Translations under genes and position numbers: made by a program
Shown here: positions 7,994 through 16,696 of the stretch, piece after piece
How positions within the stretch are numbered: position 1 is the first letter of the stretch
Layout: every line of letters starts with the position of its first letter
Source: Bacteroidales bacterium UBA3843
GTDB taxonomy: Bacteria; Bacteroidota; Bacteroidia; Bacteroidales; Paludibacteraceae
Length of the DNA stretch: 64,000 bases
Assembly (NCBI GenBank): GCA_002392745.1
Contig: DGHR01000003.1
Coordinates: 341,008-405,007, forward strand
Direction: 5' to 3'
Notes under the pieces: model-generated
Told to the model about the DNA's origin: nothing
Databases searched by the model: none
What the model saw: only the letters and a program-made list of their open reading frames with translations

Positions 7994-9246
7994 AACAATG
8001 ACTGATATAATTGTTTATACTGCTCTGACACAATAGGGATTGTATAATTCATCATCACTTTTTCGCGAGCGTTTTTACTAAGTTTTCCCTCTGCATTATG
8101 TTCCATGCACCATTGGATGCCTTTCGCCATGTCCCTACAATCACGTTCTTTAGCCAAATAGCCATTCCGCATATGGTCTATCATATCGCCATTGCCCCCA
8201 ATATTAAATGCTACTACCGGTGTACCACAAGATAGGCTCTCCATGATAGTATTAGAGAGATTTTCACTAAGAGAGGGAACAACAACCACATTCGCAGCAT
8301 TAAAAAGCATTGCCATTTGTTCTTCATCCCGGATATATTCCAGTGAATGTATAGGTAACGGTAAGTGATAGGCACTTAAATCATCCGTGGTTCCATATAC
8401 AATTAACTCAAGACTCCTCTCATTAATATGGCTCAATGTCTGCATCAACACATCAAACCCCTTATTAGGGTCTTTTGTGGCATGCATAGCGCCGAAGAGC
8501 AGGTATTGCTTGTTTGGATTTAGTCCAAAATGCAATAGCGAATGTTGCTTATCTATTGGTTTATACAAGTTTGTATCTATGCAATTAGGTATAACGTGTA
8601 TCGGGAATCGACCAAGCAAGGCACTTCTCTTTGCGCAACCAGCTAACCATTGACTTGGAGTTACTATATGAAAGTTTATATCTTGGTACGTCGCTTTCTT
8701 CTTTTCAAAGACTTCATAAGCTAAGTCATGTTCGCGCGAAGATCCCAACATCGGGCATGCTCCACAATGGATTTGGTATTGATTGCAATCATATTGCACA
8801 TGACACACTCCACAAAAAGGCCAACTATCGTGCAGCGTCCAAACAATCGGTTTATTAATCCTCGTTAATTCACTGATATCCAGAAAACGATTGTTAATCC
8901 AATGCAGATGGATGATATCATAATCCAGTTTCTGCAGTGCACCATAAATGTCCGTATGGCGCAAATCGGACATAAAGACATTCTGCTTGGTGTGCTTGTA
9001 TGGATACCATTTGTACATATGGTACCTATTCTTGAATTTCTGTACTACCCATTTGAAAATATCTTTAATAAAATTAGAGGATGGCGCGAATTCGTTTGCA
9101 GGAATTACATCGAGAGATTTAGAATACTTATCTTTTACAAACATCTGCGCCTCTACTCCGTTCTGCTGCACGCCGCGCATTATGCGCATCGCTGCTCGCG
9201 CCGCGCCTCCGGAAGTGTCGTTGGTATTTATGAATAGAACCTTCAT
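7990..9246 (-). CDS. Family 4 (group 1, GT-B) glycosyltransferase
   Basis: A 418-aa protein. The N-terminal domain carries the glycine-rich GGAARAAMRI loop, and HLHWINNRFL precedes the interdomain region. The C-terminal Rossmann domain has FGAMHATKDPNKGFDVL and the E-x7-E-like element SENLSNTIMESLSCGTPVVA (about residues 343-362). This is a retaining NDP-sugar transferase, cytosolic or membrane-peripheral, in the polysaccharide operon. A Cys-rich stretch at about residues 150-165 (CGVCHVQYDCNQYQIHCGAC) is seen in a subset of GT4 enzymes and may bind metal. It overlaps the downstream GT2 by 4 nt. Confidence 0.85.
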   Translation of the reverse strand: MKVLFINTNDTSGGAARAAMRIMRGVQQNGVEAQMFVKDKYSKSLDVIPANEFAPSSNFIKDIFKWVVQKFKNRYHMYKWYPYKHTKQNVFMSDLRHTDIYGALQKLDYDIIHLHWINNRFLDISELTRINKPIVWTLHDSWPFCGVCHVQYDCNQYQIHCGACPMLGSSREHDLAYEVFEKKKATYQDINFHIVTPSQWLAGCAKRSALLGRFPIHVIPNCIDTNLYKPIDKQHSLLHFGLNPNKQYLLFGAMHATKDPNKGFDVLMQTLSHINERSLELIVYGTTDDLSAYHLPLPIHSLEYIRDEEQMAMLFNAANVVVVPSLSENLSNTIMESLSCGTPVVAFNIGGNGDMIDHMRNGYLAKERDCRDMAKGIQWCMEHNAEGKLSKNAREKVMMNYTIPIVSEQYKQLYQSLL

Positions 9247-9248
9247 TA

Positions 9249-10190
9249 TTAGTCGCTTACCTTCTTTTTATTTTTCAACAGACGTTTAACCAACGACAAA
9301 GTATCTATTAACCAGCCGCGGGATTGCCGTTTGGCAAAGCAATCAGCATCCATTTCGGTATCTACGTCCATTTTTTCCGGATGAACTAATGGCAAAATCG
9401 GAAATACCGATTTATCCCCACGCCCATCATTCCATGTAGTATGCGTACCTTCCGCATCAAAACCGATATTAGATATGAGATTCACTGCCGGATGGATTGT
9501 CAACGCATTATTTTTAAATAGATGTATCTGCATTTGGTAGTCCCAATAACTCTTCTTGGATTTATCAGCCTGTATTTCCTTTACCTTTAAATACCACCAA
9601 TTAGCTTCTGCTTTATTTTTCGTAAGCCTCAGCACTTGCTTGCGAAAATTCCATGCATCCAAATCGTGTAGGTCCATATCAAAGCCTTGCCATGTACTAC
9701 ACCAAGCAGCCCATGCGCCGGTAACCATATAGTGGCTGAAGCCATATGAGCCTTCGCACTTCCATCGATTATGATAAAGTGTGGAGTTTATGAACTGCAC
9801 CTGGGTATCTTTGTATCTATTTAACAAATCTTCGCAATAGCCAAAGAAATCTTGATGCGGCAGACAGTCATCCTCCATAATGATGCCTTGCTCCACATTA
9901 TCAAAAAACCAAGTGATTCCTGCCGCGGGTCCAGGGCCACAACCAAGGTTGTAAGGTTGGTATAGAGTGTGTAGTGTAAAGTGTGAATGACTCGCCTTGT
10001 ATTCATCAATTAATTTATTAATCACATCGCGCACCTCTTGACATTTTATTCTGTCATTTTCGTTGCCCTCTCGCGCCCCGTCTTGACAGATATAGAGTAA
10101 TTGAGGTTCTTGCTTTAGAATCTCTGTCAACACTCGTCGCACATGGTCGGGACGATTAAAGGTGATTAATAATATTGGCGTTTTGAACAT
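9249..10190 (-). CDS. Glycosyltransferase (GT-A, HlpA/GT2-like)
   Basis: A 313-aa protein opening with PILLITFNRPDHVRRVL, then NLGCGPGPAAGITWFF and the acidic IIMEDDCLPH (about residues 100-109), a DxD-equivalent. This matches putative GT-A enzymes annotated as HlpA-like or beta-1,2-GlcNAc transferase-like in surface-glycan loci. No membrane segments are seen. It lies 2 nt from its neighbours on both sides, so it is firmly within the operon. Donor and acceptor are unknown. Confidence 0.8.
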   Translation of the reverse strand: MFKTPILLITFNRPDHVRRVLTEILKQEPQLLYICQDGAREGNENDRIKCQEVRDVINKLIDEYKASHSHFTLHTLYQPYNLGCGPGPAAGITWFFDNVEQGIIMEDDCLPHQDFFGYCEDLLNRYKDTQVQFINSTLYHNRWKCEGSYGFSHYMVTGAWAAWCSTWQGFDMDLHDLDAWNFRKQVLRLTKNKAEANWWYLKVKEIQADKSKKSYWDYQMQIHLFKNNALTIHPAVNLISNIGFDAEGTHTTWNDGRGDKSVFPILPLVHPEKMDVDTEMDADCFAKRQSRGWLIDTLSLVKRLLKNKKKVSD

Positions 10191-10192
10191 AT

Positions 10193-10855
10193 TCAGCTAT
10201 GTTTGATATTTTGTTTAATGACGCGTGCAGGATTACCCGCCACCAATGAATATGCCGGAATGCTCTTCGTTACAACACTCCCTGCTGCCACAATACATCC
10301 TTCTCCGATTGTCACACCTTTTAATACTATCACATTGGCTCCTATCCAAACATTATCTTCTATTGATATAGGAAGCGTTTGCGATTTGGGTTTCCCGTTT
10401 TCATCATAAGTAGTATGATAGTCAGAATCCTGAATAAGGACATTATATGCAATCGATACATTATTACCAATTGTGATTCGCTCACGGCAACGAATTTCGC
10501 TATCGTGGTTGATATAGGTCTTATTTCCTATTTCAACTACTGCTTCCGGGAGACACTCTATTCTTACCGCTTCAAACATCTGGATATGTCCTTTACAAAT
10601 CAATTTGCTATTTCCACGCAGTATGAGACGAGAGGGACGGACGCGGCGAAATGGGTCCTCCATCATATTAAATTCCAAAATGGAATTTGGATGCATCTGA
10701 ATGTGTGCAGTCTTGGCAACAAAGATTTGCGACTTGTTGCATATGTGCAACTCCGCACTTCGTGGATGCGGTTGGGAAAAATATAATCGCAAAGTTTGCC
10801 ACACGTTAATCGTACGACAAAGTTGCACTGTTTTCTTTATTTTTTTGATTATCAT
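10193..10855 (-). CDS. Hexapeptide-repeat (LbH) acyltransferase
   Basis: A 220-aa protein whose C-terminal half is a left-handed beta-helix with hexapeptide steps: [48 protein letters not shown] and the closing [12 protein letters not shown]. This is the WcaB/WcaF/maltose O-acetyltransferase type, which works as a trimer with acetyl-CoA on sugar hydroxyls or amines. The N-terminal 60 residues are less typical. It probably O-acetylates the glycan built by the neighbouring transferases. Confidence 0.85.
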   Translation of the reverse strand: MIIKKIKKTVQLCRTINVWQTLRLYFSQPHPRSAELHICNKSQIFVAKTAHIQMHPNSILEFNMMEDPFRRVRPSRLILRGNSKLICKGHIQMFEAVRIECLPEAVVEIGNKTYINHDSEIRCRERITIGNNVSIAYNVLIQDSDYHTTYDENGKPKSQTLPISIEDNVWIGANVIVLKGVTIGEGCIVAAGSVVTKSIPAYSLVAGNPARVIKQNIKHS

Positions 10856-10858
10856 TTT

Positions 10859-11548
10859 CTAAACTAATAATTCACGATGGATTGCCGAGGCATCATTATA
10901 GTTTTTTACTCCGTCCATGAGTACGGGAACTATGTTTTGGGTCAATAAATATTTATCATGCTGTGTCGTATTCTTTCCACATGGGTACGCAAAAAATGGA
11001 ATGTATGATTTTTTATATTGAGAAAAGAATAATTCACACCGATTAACATTTTCTTCAAATTCCTGCATTGTCATTTCTGAACATAATCTATGATTCCATC
11101 CATGAGACGCTATTTGCACATTTCCTTCACCCAATTCTAGCACTTTTTCTATCTCCCGTAGGGTCAAACTCGTTCCTTTTTCTCTGTTATCTTCTCCTAA
11201 TATATATGCCGGATTAACGAACAATGTGATGGGTATCTGCTGTTTTTCCAACCATGGCAAAATATTCAACATTGATATGTATCCATCATCTGCAGTTAGG
11301 ACAGCATATTTTTTCCATCTAATCCAATCATGCTTTAATTTATAATGGGCATCTTGTAAAGAGATGAACTCTACTCCACTCTCTTTTAATTGAATAACCT
11401 TGTTTTTAAAGGTTTCCGTTTGTATCCAGTCACATTCCCACATGGTCAACGAATCATATGCATCGCTCACATGATGAAAGCAAAAGACACGGATGGGTTG
11501 AAGCCGCAAATGGATTAGTCTTCGTCTTATTTTATTTATTAAGTTCAT
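10859..11548 (-). CDS. Polysaccharide deacetylase (NodB/CE4-like)
   Basis: About 229 aa. FCFHHVSD opens the domain, AVLTADDGY (about residues 84-92) corresponds to the catalytic TFDDG motif with Ala-Asp-Asp, and ASHGWNHR supplies the H-x3-H metal ligands. The family removes N- or O-acetyl groups from polysaccharides; here it may trim an N-acetyl sugar of the surface glycan. The ATG at 11548 is preferred to the TTG at 11560. It lies inside the end of the upstream sulfatase-fold reading frame (17-nt overlap), so translation is probably coupled. Confidence 0.8.
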   Translation of the reverse strand: MNLINKIRRRLIHLRLQPIRVFCFHHVSDAYDSLTMWECDWIQTETFKNKVIQLKESGVEFISLQDAHYKLKHDWIRWKKYAVLTADDGYISMLNILPWLEKQQIPITLFVNPAYILGEDNREKGTSLTLREIEKVLELGEGNVQIASHGWNHRLCSEMTMQEFEENVNRCELFFSQYKKSYIPFFAYPCGKNTTQHDKYLLTQNIVPVLMDGVKNYNDASAIHRELLV

Positions 11549-11751
11549 TTCCAAAATCAAAATAATTACTTCTAATCAATATATTGGACAATTCCATTGC
11601 TTCTTCATGCGTCCATACCCGATTCTGTCTTGCTGATTGATTCAATAAATCGACTCCGAATCCTTTCCAGTAATATTCATCGCAGTCCAACAAATGCATA
11701 ATCGTTGGGTATATGTCCATCTGAAAGTATTCTCCCTCAATAATTTGAGAA
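11532..11751 (-). pseudogene. Frameshifted C-terminal tail of the sulfatase-fold protein
   Basis: The main frame stops at 11752 after VPLIIS. In the next frame, with no gap, the sequence continues as KITDSQIIEGEYFQMDIYPT and ends at 11532. The MDIYPTIMHLLD element is the normal sulfatase-family C-terminal motif. A single extra base in the CCC/AAAA run near 11755 would explain the break: a true frameshift, a sequencing error, or a phase-variable tract. Confidence 0.75.
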
Positions 11752-13338
11752 TCAGTTATTTTGGGAGATTATTAGCGGTACATAGGCATCTTGAATAGCA
11801 TAATCTATTCCTTTGTTTTTGCATACATTGGCATATTCCGCTCGTTTTTCTGCAGGGAATATAATATGGTCTCCCGTTATCACCAGTGTAATATCCCGCA
11901 TCGTAGTATCATTTCCCAATGCTTCTAATAATACATTTAATCCAGCATCAGCGTAATTAATACTTTTCATATAATTCGCCATATGCACCGGCATATCTTC
12001 TGGGGTTTGAAGATGAGAACGAGAGGCTCCATACGTGAAAGGGGCATGGGAAGACATCGTAATCATTTGAATCATCTGGTATCCATCCCTAATTCCTTTT
12101 AACGTTTGGTATGCCAATACACTATCTTCTTCGTTACAAACTATTGTTGTATCATATGCATACGCAGGGCTCATATATTGTTGATTCCAGACATCAATTT
12201 TATGGGGTATAATATTTAGAGTTCGTCCTGTACAGCATTCACCTATAGAAGGATAACGGTTGGAGGGGAATGTATAGCATGTTACATCATCTACAACAGG
12301 TAAAAGTCCCGTATTAATAATCATTTGTCCATCTGCCGACATACCTCTCTGTACCTGACATGTTAATTTAGGAATAAATGCACAAGTATGATTGCGCATA
12401 AACTCACACATGTGAGGAGTAGCATAATCGTTTATTACCCAACTTTCCAAACTCTCCACAATTACAATCACAATTTTTGAATCAAATAGGATTGAATCAG
12501 GGATAATGGCATGGCTTCCAATGTTAAGTTTTTCTATAGATTGAATAGTTTTGTTATTTAATTTACTTATATCTATACTGGTTTCGTTTCGCGTAGGAGA
12601 AAGCATATCTGTCATTGTCCAAACGAAAGAGTGCAGTACTGAAAAACGGTATATTTGGTCTGATGTATTTCCTGGAGCAAATCGGATTGCAGAAGAAAAG
12701 GGATTGGGTGACAATAAAAAATGTATCTCTTCAGCGGAATCATCATACATGTTAGCAATCAAGTCATCACGGAGTTTATTTGAAAAACAGTAAACTCCGC
12801 CAAGTGCAATCAAATATGAGCATATAACTACAATCGTATAACTTACCGCATCACGTCCCTGAAGATTCCTCCCTTTATTTCGATACAACCACAATATACC
12901 GATATAAATAATTGTGATAACCGGATAGAAGATGTCTTGTATAGATGTATATATGAATATACTACCCCAAAAGCCATCCATATTTCTAGCCAGTTGGATT
13001 GTATCCCAATCCAAGAATGCGTTATATGAACGATAATAGATTAGATTGGCTATACACCAAATGTCTATTATTGTTAATAATAATATAGTCCACCTTTTAC
13101 GCTTAGTTAAGAATACAATGCTTGCAAAAAATATAGATATTGCAATTTTGGGCAACCAGAAATCAAAAAAGTCAATCGGGTTACGCCAAAGACTAGACAC
13201 TATAATTGAATGGAAACAATTCCATTGAAATAATACACATTTAGCAAATATAGCCAATGACAACCATCCGAACAGTTTCCATGAGGCCGGATTGAAATCA
13301 CCACGTATCCAGTGTTGTATCTTATTCATTTCTTTCAT
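11752..13338 (-). CDS. Sulfatase-fold membrane phosphotransferase (LtaS/MdoB-like), frameshifted at its end
   Basis: About five N-terminal membrane segments (to about residue 190) precede an alkaline-phosphatase-fold domain with VIVIVESLESW (metal ligand), RGMSADGQMIINTG (probable nucleophile region), MSSHAPF and VITGDHIIFPAE (metal-binding Asp-His). The family transfers phosphoglycerol or phosphoethanolamine to glycans outside the membrane. The frame ends early and the last 60-70 residues are in another frame (see 11532-11751). The start is taken at the ATG at 13338, right after the upstream stop. Either a decoration enzyme of the glycan or, if the frameshift is real, an inactivated one. Confidence 0.75.
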   Translation of the reverse strand: MKEMNKIQHWIRGDFNPASWKLFGWLSLAIFAKCVLFQWNCFHSIIVSSLWRNPIDFFDFWLPKIAISIFFASIVFLTKRKRWTILLLTIIDIWCIANLIYYRSYNAFLDWDTIQLARNMDGFWGSIFIYTSIQDIFYPVITIIYIGILWLYRNKGRNLQGRDAVSYTIVVICSYLIALGGVYCFSNKLRDDLIANMYDDSAEEIHFLLSPNPFSSAIRFAPGNTSDQIYRFSVLHSFVWTMTDMLSPTRNETSIDISKLNNKTIQSIEKLNIGSHAIIPDSILFDSKIVIVIVESLESWVINDYATPHMCEFMRNHTCAFIPKLTCQVQRGMSADGQMIINTGLLPVVDDVTCYTFPSNRYPSIGECCTGRTLNIIPHKIDVWNQQYMSPAYAYDTTIVCNEEDSVLAYQTLKGIRDGYQMIQMITMSSHAPFTYGASRSHLQTPEDMPVHMANYMKSINYADAGLNVLLEALGNDTTMRDITLVITGDHIIFPAEKRAEYANVCKNKGIDYAIQDAYVPLIISQNN

Positions 13339-13339
13339 T

Positions 13340-14395
13340 TTATGCAAACATATCGCCATCCATCCCCTGCAGTTGTTTATTATGGTTTAAGACAAGAGAT
13401 TCCGGATGAGTAAACACTAGGGGTTCATCATACATTTTTAGTGATACTCCCGCATTTTTAATAAATTCATTAAAATCCACATAGAGACTATGGAGTGTCT
13501 TTGTTTTCATGCGCATCACATGCTGTAGGAGTATTTTATATACACTATCTGCATATTGAGTTTCTGTATAAAGCATACGAACATTTGAATTCCCGCAGGT
13601 GGAATCAATCATGCATATGCCCACGAGCTTCTTGGAGATATAGACCTTGAACAAGACACGTTTTCGCTGAGTCGTCTGTGAGGCAAATGCATTTTGCGGC
13701 CTAATATATGAAATAAGAGGAGCCTCCACGCCAAATGGAAAAGATAGTATCCAATTCAGCATTTCTTGAGACCGAACAAACATGGAGTCCACAGAATGAT
13801 TAACTATGAAATTATACATCTCTGCATCAATGAAATTAGAATATTCTAATTCTAAATCTGCCGGGATTGATTTTAGTATACGTCGAATTTTTGTATGCTG
13901 ACGTACTAATCTAATAGGTTCAAAGAATGAACTCAAAATATGGCGGAATGTATCCCAATGTATTGTTCTACGCAAGATTATTCGCTTTCTGGAAAAAGTA
14001 TCCGCCTTCAACCCCAATAATTTATCTATCAAAATGGTTTCTTTAGCCAAATCAGTACCAATTACCAATCGACCATCGGCCGTATCATGTAAAGCTTTCG
14101 ACACATAATATCCGATAAACTCTCCTGCATAATCAGGATGAGCATATAGAGTAGTAGGCACAGTAAGCCATACATCCGGACGCACCAAATGCTCAGGAAA
14201 CATCGCTGTGAACCCAACAACTTTATCACCATCATTTGCAGACACCACAACTACCATATTATCCTCCACATATGGATTATGGACAATCGCATTAGCACGA
14301 ATTTTGCTAATCACAGCCTCAGACAAACCATTATCTTTATTGCTGTATAGCCAAGCTTTTACATCTGCTATTGTATATGTATGATATTCGACCAT
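13340..14395 (-). CDS. GNAT-like N-acyltransferase (tandem GNAT fold)
   Basis: A 351-aa protein. Residues 1 to about 140 resemble a GNAT core (VVVVSANDGDKVVGFTAMFP, then a pyrophosphate-loop-like segment), and a second GNAT-like half around residues 230-310 contains VLFKVYISKKLVGICMID. No membrane segments. It is adjacent to a KAS III/ACP module, so it is a good candidate for moving the acyl group made there onto an amino sugar. That role is inference from position; the fold call is moderate. Confidence 0.6.
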   Translation of the reverse strand: MVEYHTYTIADVKAWLYSNKDNGLSEAVISKIRANAIVHNPYVEDNMVVVVSANDGDKVVGFTAMFPEHLVRPDVWLTVPTTLYAHPDYAGEFIGYYVSKALHDTADGRLVIGTDLAKETILIDKLLGLKADTFSRKRIILRRTIHWDTFRHILSSFFEPIRLVRQHTKIRRILKSIPADLELEYSNFIDAEMYNFIVNHSVDSMFVRSQEMLNWILSFPFGVEAPLISYIRPQNAFASQTTQRKRVLFKVYISKKLVGICMIDSTCGNSNVRMLYTETQYADSVYKILLQHVMRMKTKTLHSLYVDFNEFIKNAGVSLKMYDEPLVFTHPESLVLNHNKQLQGMDGDMFA

Positions 14396-14404
14396 TATGT
14401 ATAG

Positions 14405-15472
14405 TTAACGTATAAAGTCTATGATTTCACAATGATTCATCGGAGGATTATTCATAATAATGGCATTACATGTTAGGCCTCCCCCAAAGCCACTTAAACA
14501 TAGGCGAAGTTGCTTAGAAGTCGCCTCTGCTCTGATGTTATGGCAGATATTGAGTGGAATAGTAGCTGTGCTGGCATTGCCATAGATCCCCACAATGTTG
14601 CTGAAGCATTTCTCCGAGGGTATGTCCAATTCGTCTGCCAGACGATCCACCATGTACTTGTTCGGCTGATGGAACATATAATAGTCAATAGTATCTATTG
14701 TATCGCCAGAAGCCTGCATGATTTCCGTAATCATTGGAGGGACATGCGTCATAACAAAGTTAAACACCCCCTCACCATCCATATAGAAATTGTCTAGAGC
14801 ACGAAGATTGCCGGATGCATCCTTTGTCTCAATAGCCGTTTCCGCAGTCGAAGGCATCTTCAATCCTCCGGCAGGGATTTTGATAGCATCAGCCATCTGG
14901 CCATAATTGCGGTATTCTGCAAATATAATACCATTATCTGCAGGTTCTACCAGACTTACACTCACCGCATCACCGATAATGGGGCGTGCATTTCGATCAT
15001 GGAGTCCCACTTTCTTACTAGTCATCTCTCCTGTGACCAAAAGGACTTTTTTGTAACCAAACGTATCTATCAGCATAAAAGACTGCATCAAACCAAACTG
15101 GTAGCCACCACATTGCTGCACGATATCACAGCAATAGACATCTTCGCGCAAGTTGAAATGACCTTGCAGGATATAACTGACAGAAGGCATGATATAGTCC
15201 TGACTCGATGATGCCACCACAATAGCATCAATCTCCTCTGGCCGGATAACCGATTTATCTATCAACCGCTGGATGCCTTGTATCGCATATTCGGAAATTG
15301 AATCGTCTGGTTCACACTGACGACGGGTATTATAGTCCATCATCTTCCCTAACATCTGGCTCTGTCGAATAGGGAATGCATAATCCTCCAGTTCGTCCTC
15401 ATAACGAACAATCTTATCCGGAAGTACACATACTATAGCGGAGATGCGTTTATTTTGGAATGTTTTTTTCAT
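14405..15472 (-). CDS. 3-oxoacyl-ACP synthase III-like (KAS III) enzyme
   Basis: A 355-aa thiolase-fold protein with the KAS III triad in order: Cys in CDIVQQCGGYQFG (about residue 120), His in YYMFHQPNKYM, and Asn in GIYGNASTATIPL. AIVVASSSQDY and the C-terminal LCLSGFGGGLTCNAI are typical. FabH-like enzymes condense an acyl-CoA or acyl-thioester with malonyl-ACP, or transfer acyl groups. It lies between a GNAT and an ACP and overlaps the ACP by 4 nt, so it belongs to a glycan-linked acyl module rather than housekeeping fatty acid synthesis. Confidence 0.85.
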   Translation of the reverse strand: MKKTFQNKRISAIVCVLPDKIVRYEDELEDYAFPIRQSQMLGKMMDYNTRRQCEPDDSISEYAIQGIQRLIDKSVIRPEEIDAIVVASSSQDYIMPSVSYILQGHFNLREDVYCCDIVQQCGGYQFGLMQSFMLIDTFGYKKVLLVTGEMTSKKVGLHDRNARPIIGDAVSVSLVEPADNGIIFAEYRNYGQMADAIKIPAGGLKMPSTAETAIETKDASGNLRALDNFYMDGEGVFNFVMTHVPPMITEIMQASGDTIDTIDYYMFHQPNKYMVDRLADELDIPSEKCFSNIVGIYGNASTATIPLNICHNIRAEATSKQLRLCLSGFGGGLTCNAIIMNNPPMNHCEIIDFIR

Positions 15473-15708
15473 CCTAATTTTTTAATTACTATATCAGCTA
15501 ACTCGCCGATGGTTTTCCAAGCAATCATGTCAGAGAACTTAAACTTGATTCCAAACTCTTTCTCAATGGATGTTATAATCATTGCATTAGACAAAGAATC
15601 CCAACCAAGTATCTCATCGGGTTTCGTAGTTTCCATCAGCGTAAAATCATGATGGTTAACCGCCGTAGCTACGATGTTTTCAATTTTGTTGATAATATCG
15701 TTCTTCAT
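15469..15708 (-). CDS. Acyl carrier protein (module ACP 2)
   Basis: 79 aa, four-helix ACP size. The phosphopantetheine site is Ser in LGWDSLSNAMII (about residue 45), a clear DSL motif. The C-terminal part, FKFSDMIAWKTIGELADIVI, matches helix III/IV of ACPs. It probably carries the intermediate for the KAS III at 14405-15472, which it overlaps by 4 nt. Confidence 0.9.
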   Translation of the reverse strand: MKNDIINKIENIVATAVNHHDFTLMETTKPDEILGWDSLSNAMIITSIEKEFGIKFKFSDMIAWKTIGELADIVIKKLG

Positions 15709-15716
15709 AATATTAA

Positions 15717-16463
15717 TTATCGTATTGTATATCCTCCATCAATCGTTAGGACAGAGCCTGTAACCCAAGCAGCTGCATCGGATAACAAGTATATAATTGC
15801 CCATGCTACTTCTTCCGGTTTGCCATAACGTTTGAGAGGATATTGTTGCTTATCATTCGCCAACTCCTCATCAGTCATATGCATCTCAGCGAGGATAGGG
15901 GTTTCTATCATTCCCGGCATTACGGCATTTGACCGAATTTTACGTGGCGCCAATTCTTTAGCACATATTTTCATAAAATTAGTCAATGCAGCTTTACTCG
16001 CCCCATATGCAGCTGTAGTTATAGCCGGAGTTATAGCATCAATCGAAGATGTAAATACTATAGATGCTTTTGCCTGAATACAACGATTAGTAACCAAATC
16101 ATGAATAAGCATCATTGGCGCAGTTGCGTTGGTTGTTATGACGGCATTCACTTCTGCCTCTTTTAAGAAATATATGGGGGCCGTCTTATTGATGCCGGCA
16201 TTACACACCACCCCGTCCAATTGTCCACACTGCGACACAATGGAATAACGCCCTTCGCTCGTCGTTAAGTCTGACACGATTAACGAATGTCCCTCTCCCT
16301 CAAGTTGTGATAATGTTTCCTGCAGTCGTTCTTCATTCCGCCCGCAAAGCACACATGAAGCACCGAGTTTGGCGCATTCTACGGCCGTGGCTCGACCAAT
16401 ACCGGAAGATGCTCCCGTGACAAGTATCCGCTTATTTTCTAACGTATATGGGTTGTAATTCAT
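15717..16463 (-). CDS. Short-chain dehydrogenase/reductase (FabG-like)
   Basis: A 248-aa classical SDR. TGASSGIGRAT (about residues 16-26) binds NAD(P), CNAGI follows, and the catalytic Ser (IVFTSSIDAI), Tyr and Lys (AAYGASKAAL) are all present. The C-terminal AAWVTGSVLTIDGGYTI is standard. In this setting it would reduce a 3-ketoacyl-ACP to a 3-hydroxyacyl-ACP. It starts within the stop of ACP 1 (4-nt overlap) and is followed by ACP 2. A sugar reductase is an alternative. Confidence 0.9.
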   Translation of the reverse strand: MNYNPYTLENKRILVTGASSGIGRATAVECAKLGASCVLCGRNEERLQETLSQLEGEGHSLIVSDLTTSEGRYSIVSQCGQLDGVVCNAGINKTAPIYFLKEAEVNAVITTNATAPMMLIHDLVTNRCIQAKASIVFTSSIDAITPAITTAAYGASKAALTNFMKICAKELAPRKIRSNAVMPGMIETPILAEMHMTDEELANDKQQYPLKRYGKPEEVAWAIIYLLSDAAAWVTGSVLTIDGGYTIR

Positions 16464-16693
16464 TTCTTATTTGCTTTTACTGCCTCGTAAACAGATTCCA
16501 CCGTAGGGCATTGTTTAAAGATATTAGGGTCAAGAAAGAACCCATACTCATCTTTAATCATAGAGAGGATACATAGCCCGGTCATCGAACTCCATTCTTC
16601 TAACTGACGAAATTCGGTGTCGGCCTTAATCATCTCTGCCGGTGTATCAAAAAATTGTCCGGCAAATTGTTCAACAAATTTTTCTAATTCCAT
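16460..16693 (-). CDS. Acyl carrier protein (module ACP 1)
   Basis: 77 aa, ACP-like helices with the attachment Ser in QLEEWSSMTGLCIL (about residues 35-37), where the usual DSL is replaced by SSM. The Asp-to-Ser change is unusual but tolerated in some carrier proteins. It begins 3 nt after the adenylating ligase ends, so it is probably the carrier loaded by that enzyme. Confidence 0.8.
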   Translation of the reverse strand: MELEKFVEQFAGQFFDTPAEMIKADTEFRQLEEWSSMTGLCILSMIKDEYGFFLDPNIFKQCPTVESVYEAVKANKK

Positions 16694-16696
16694 AAA

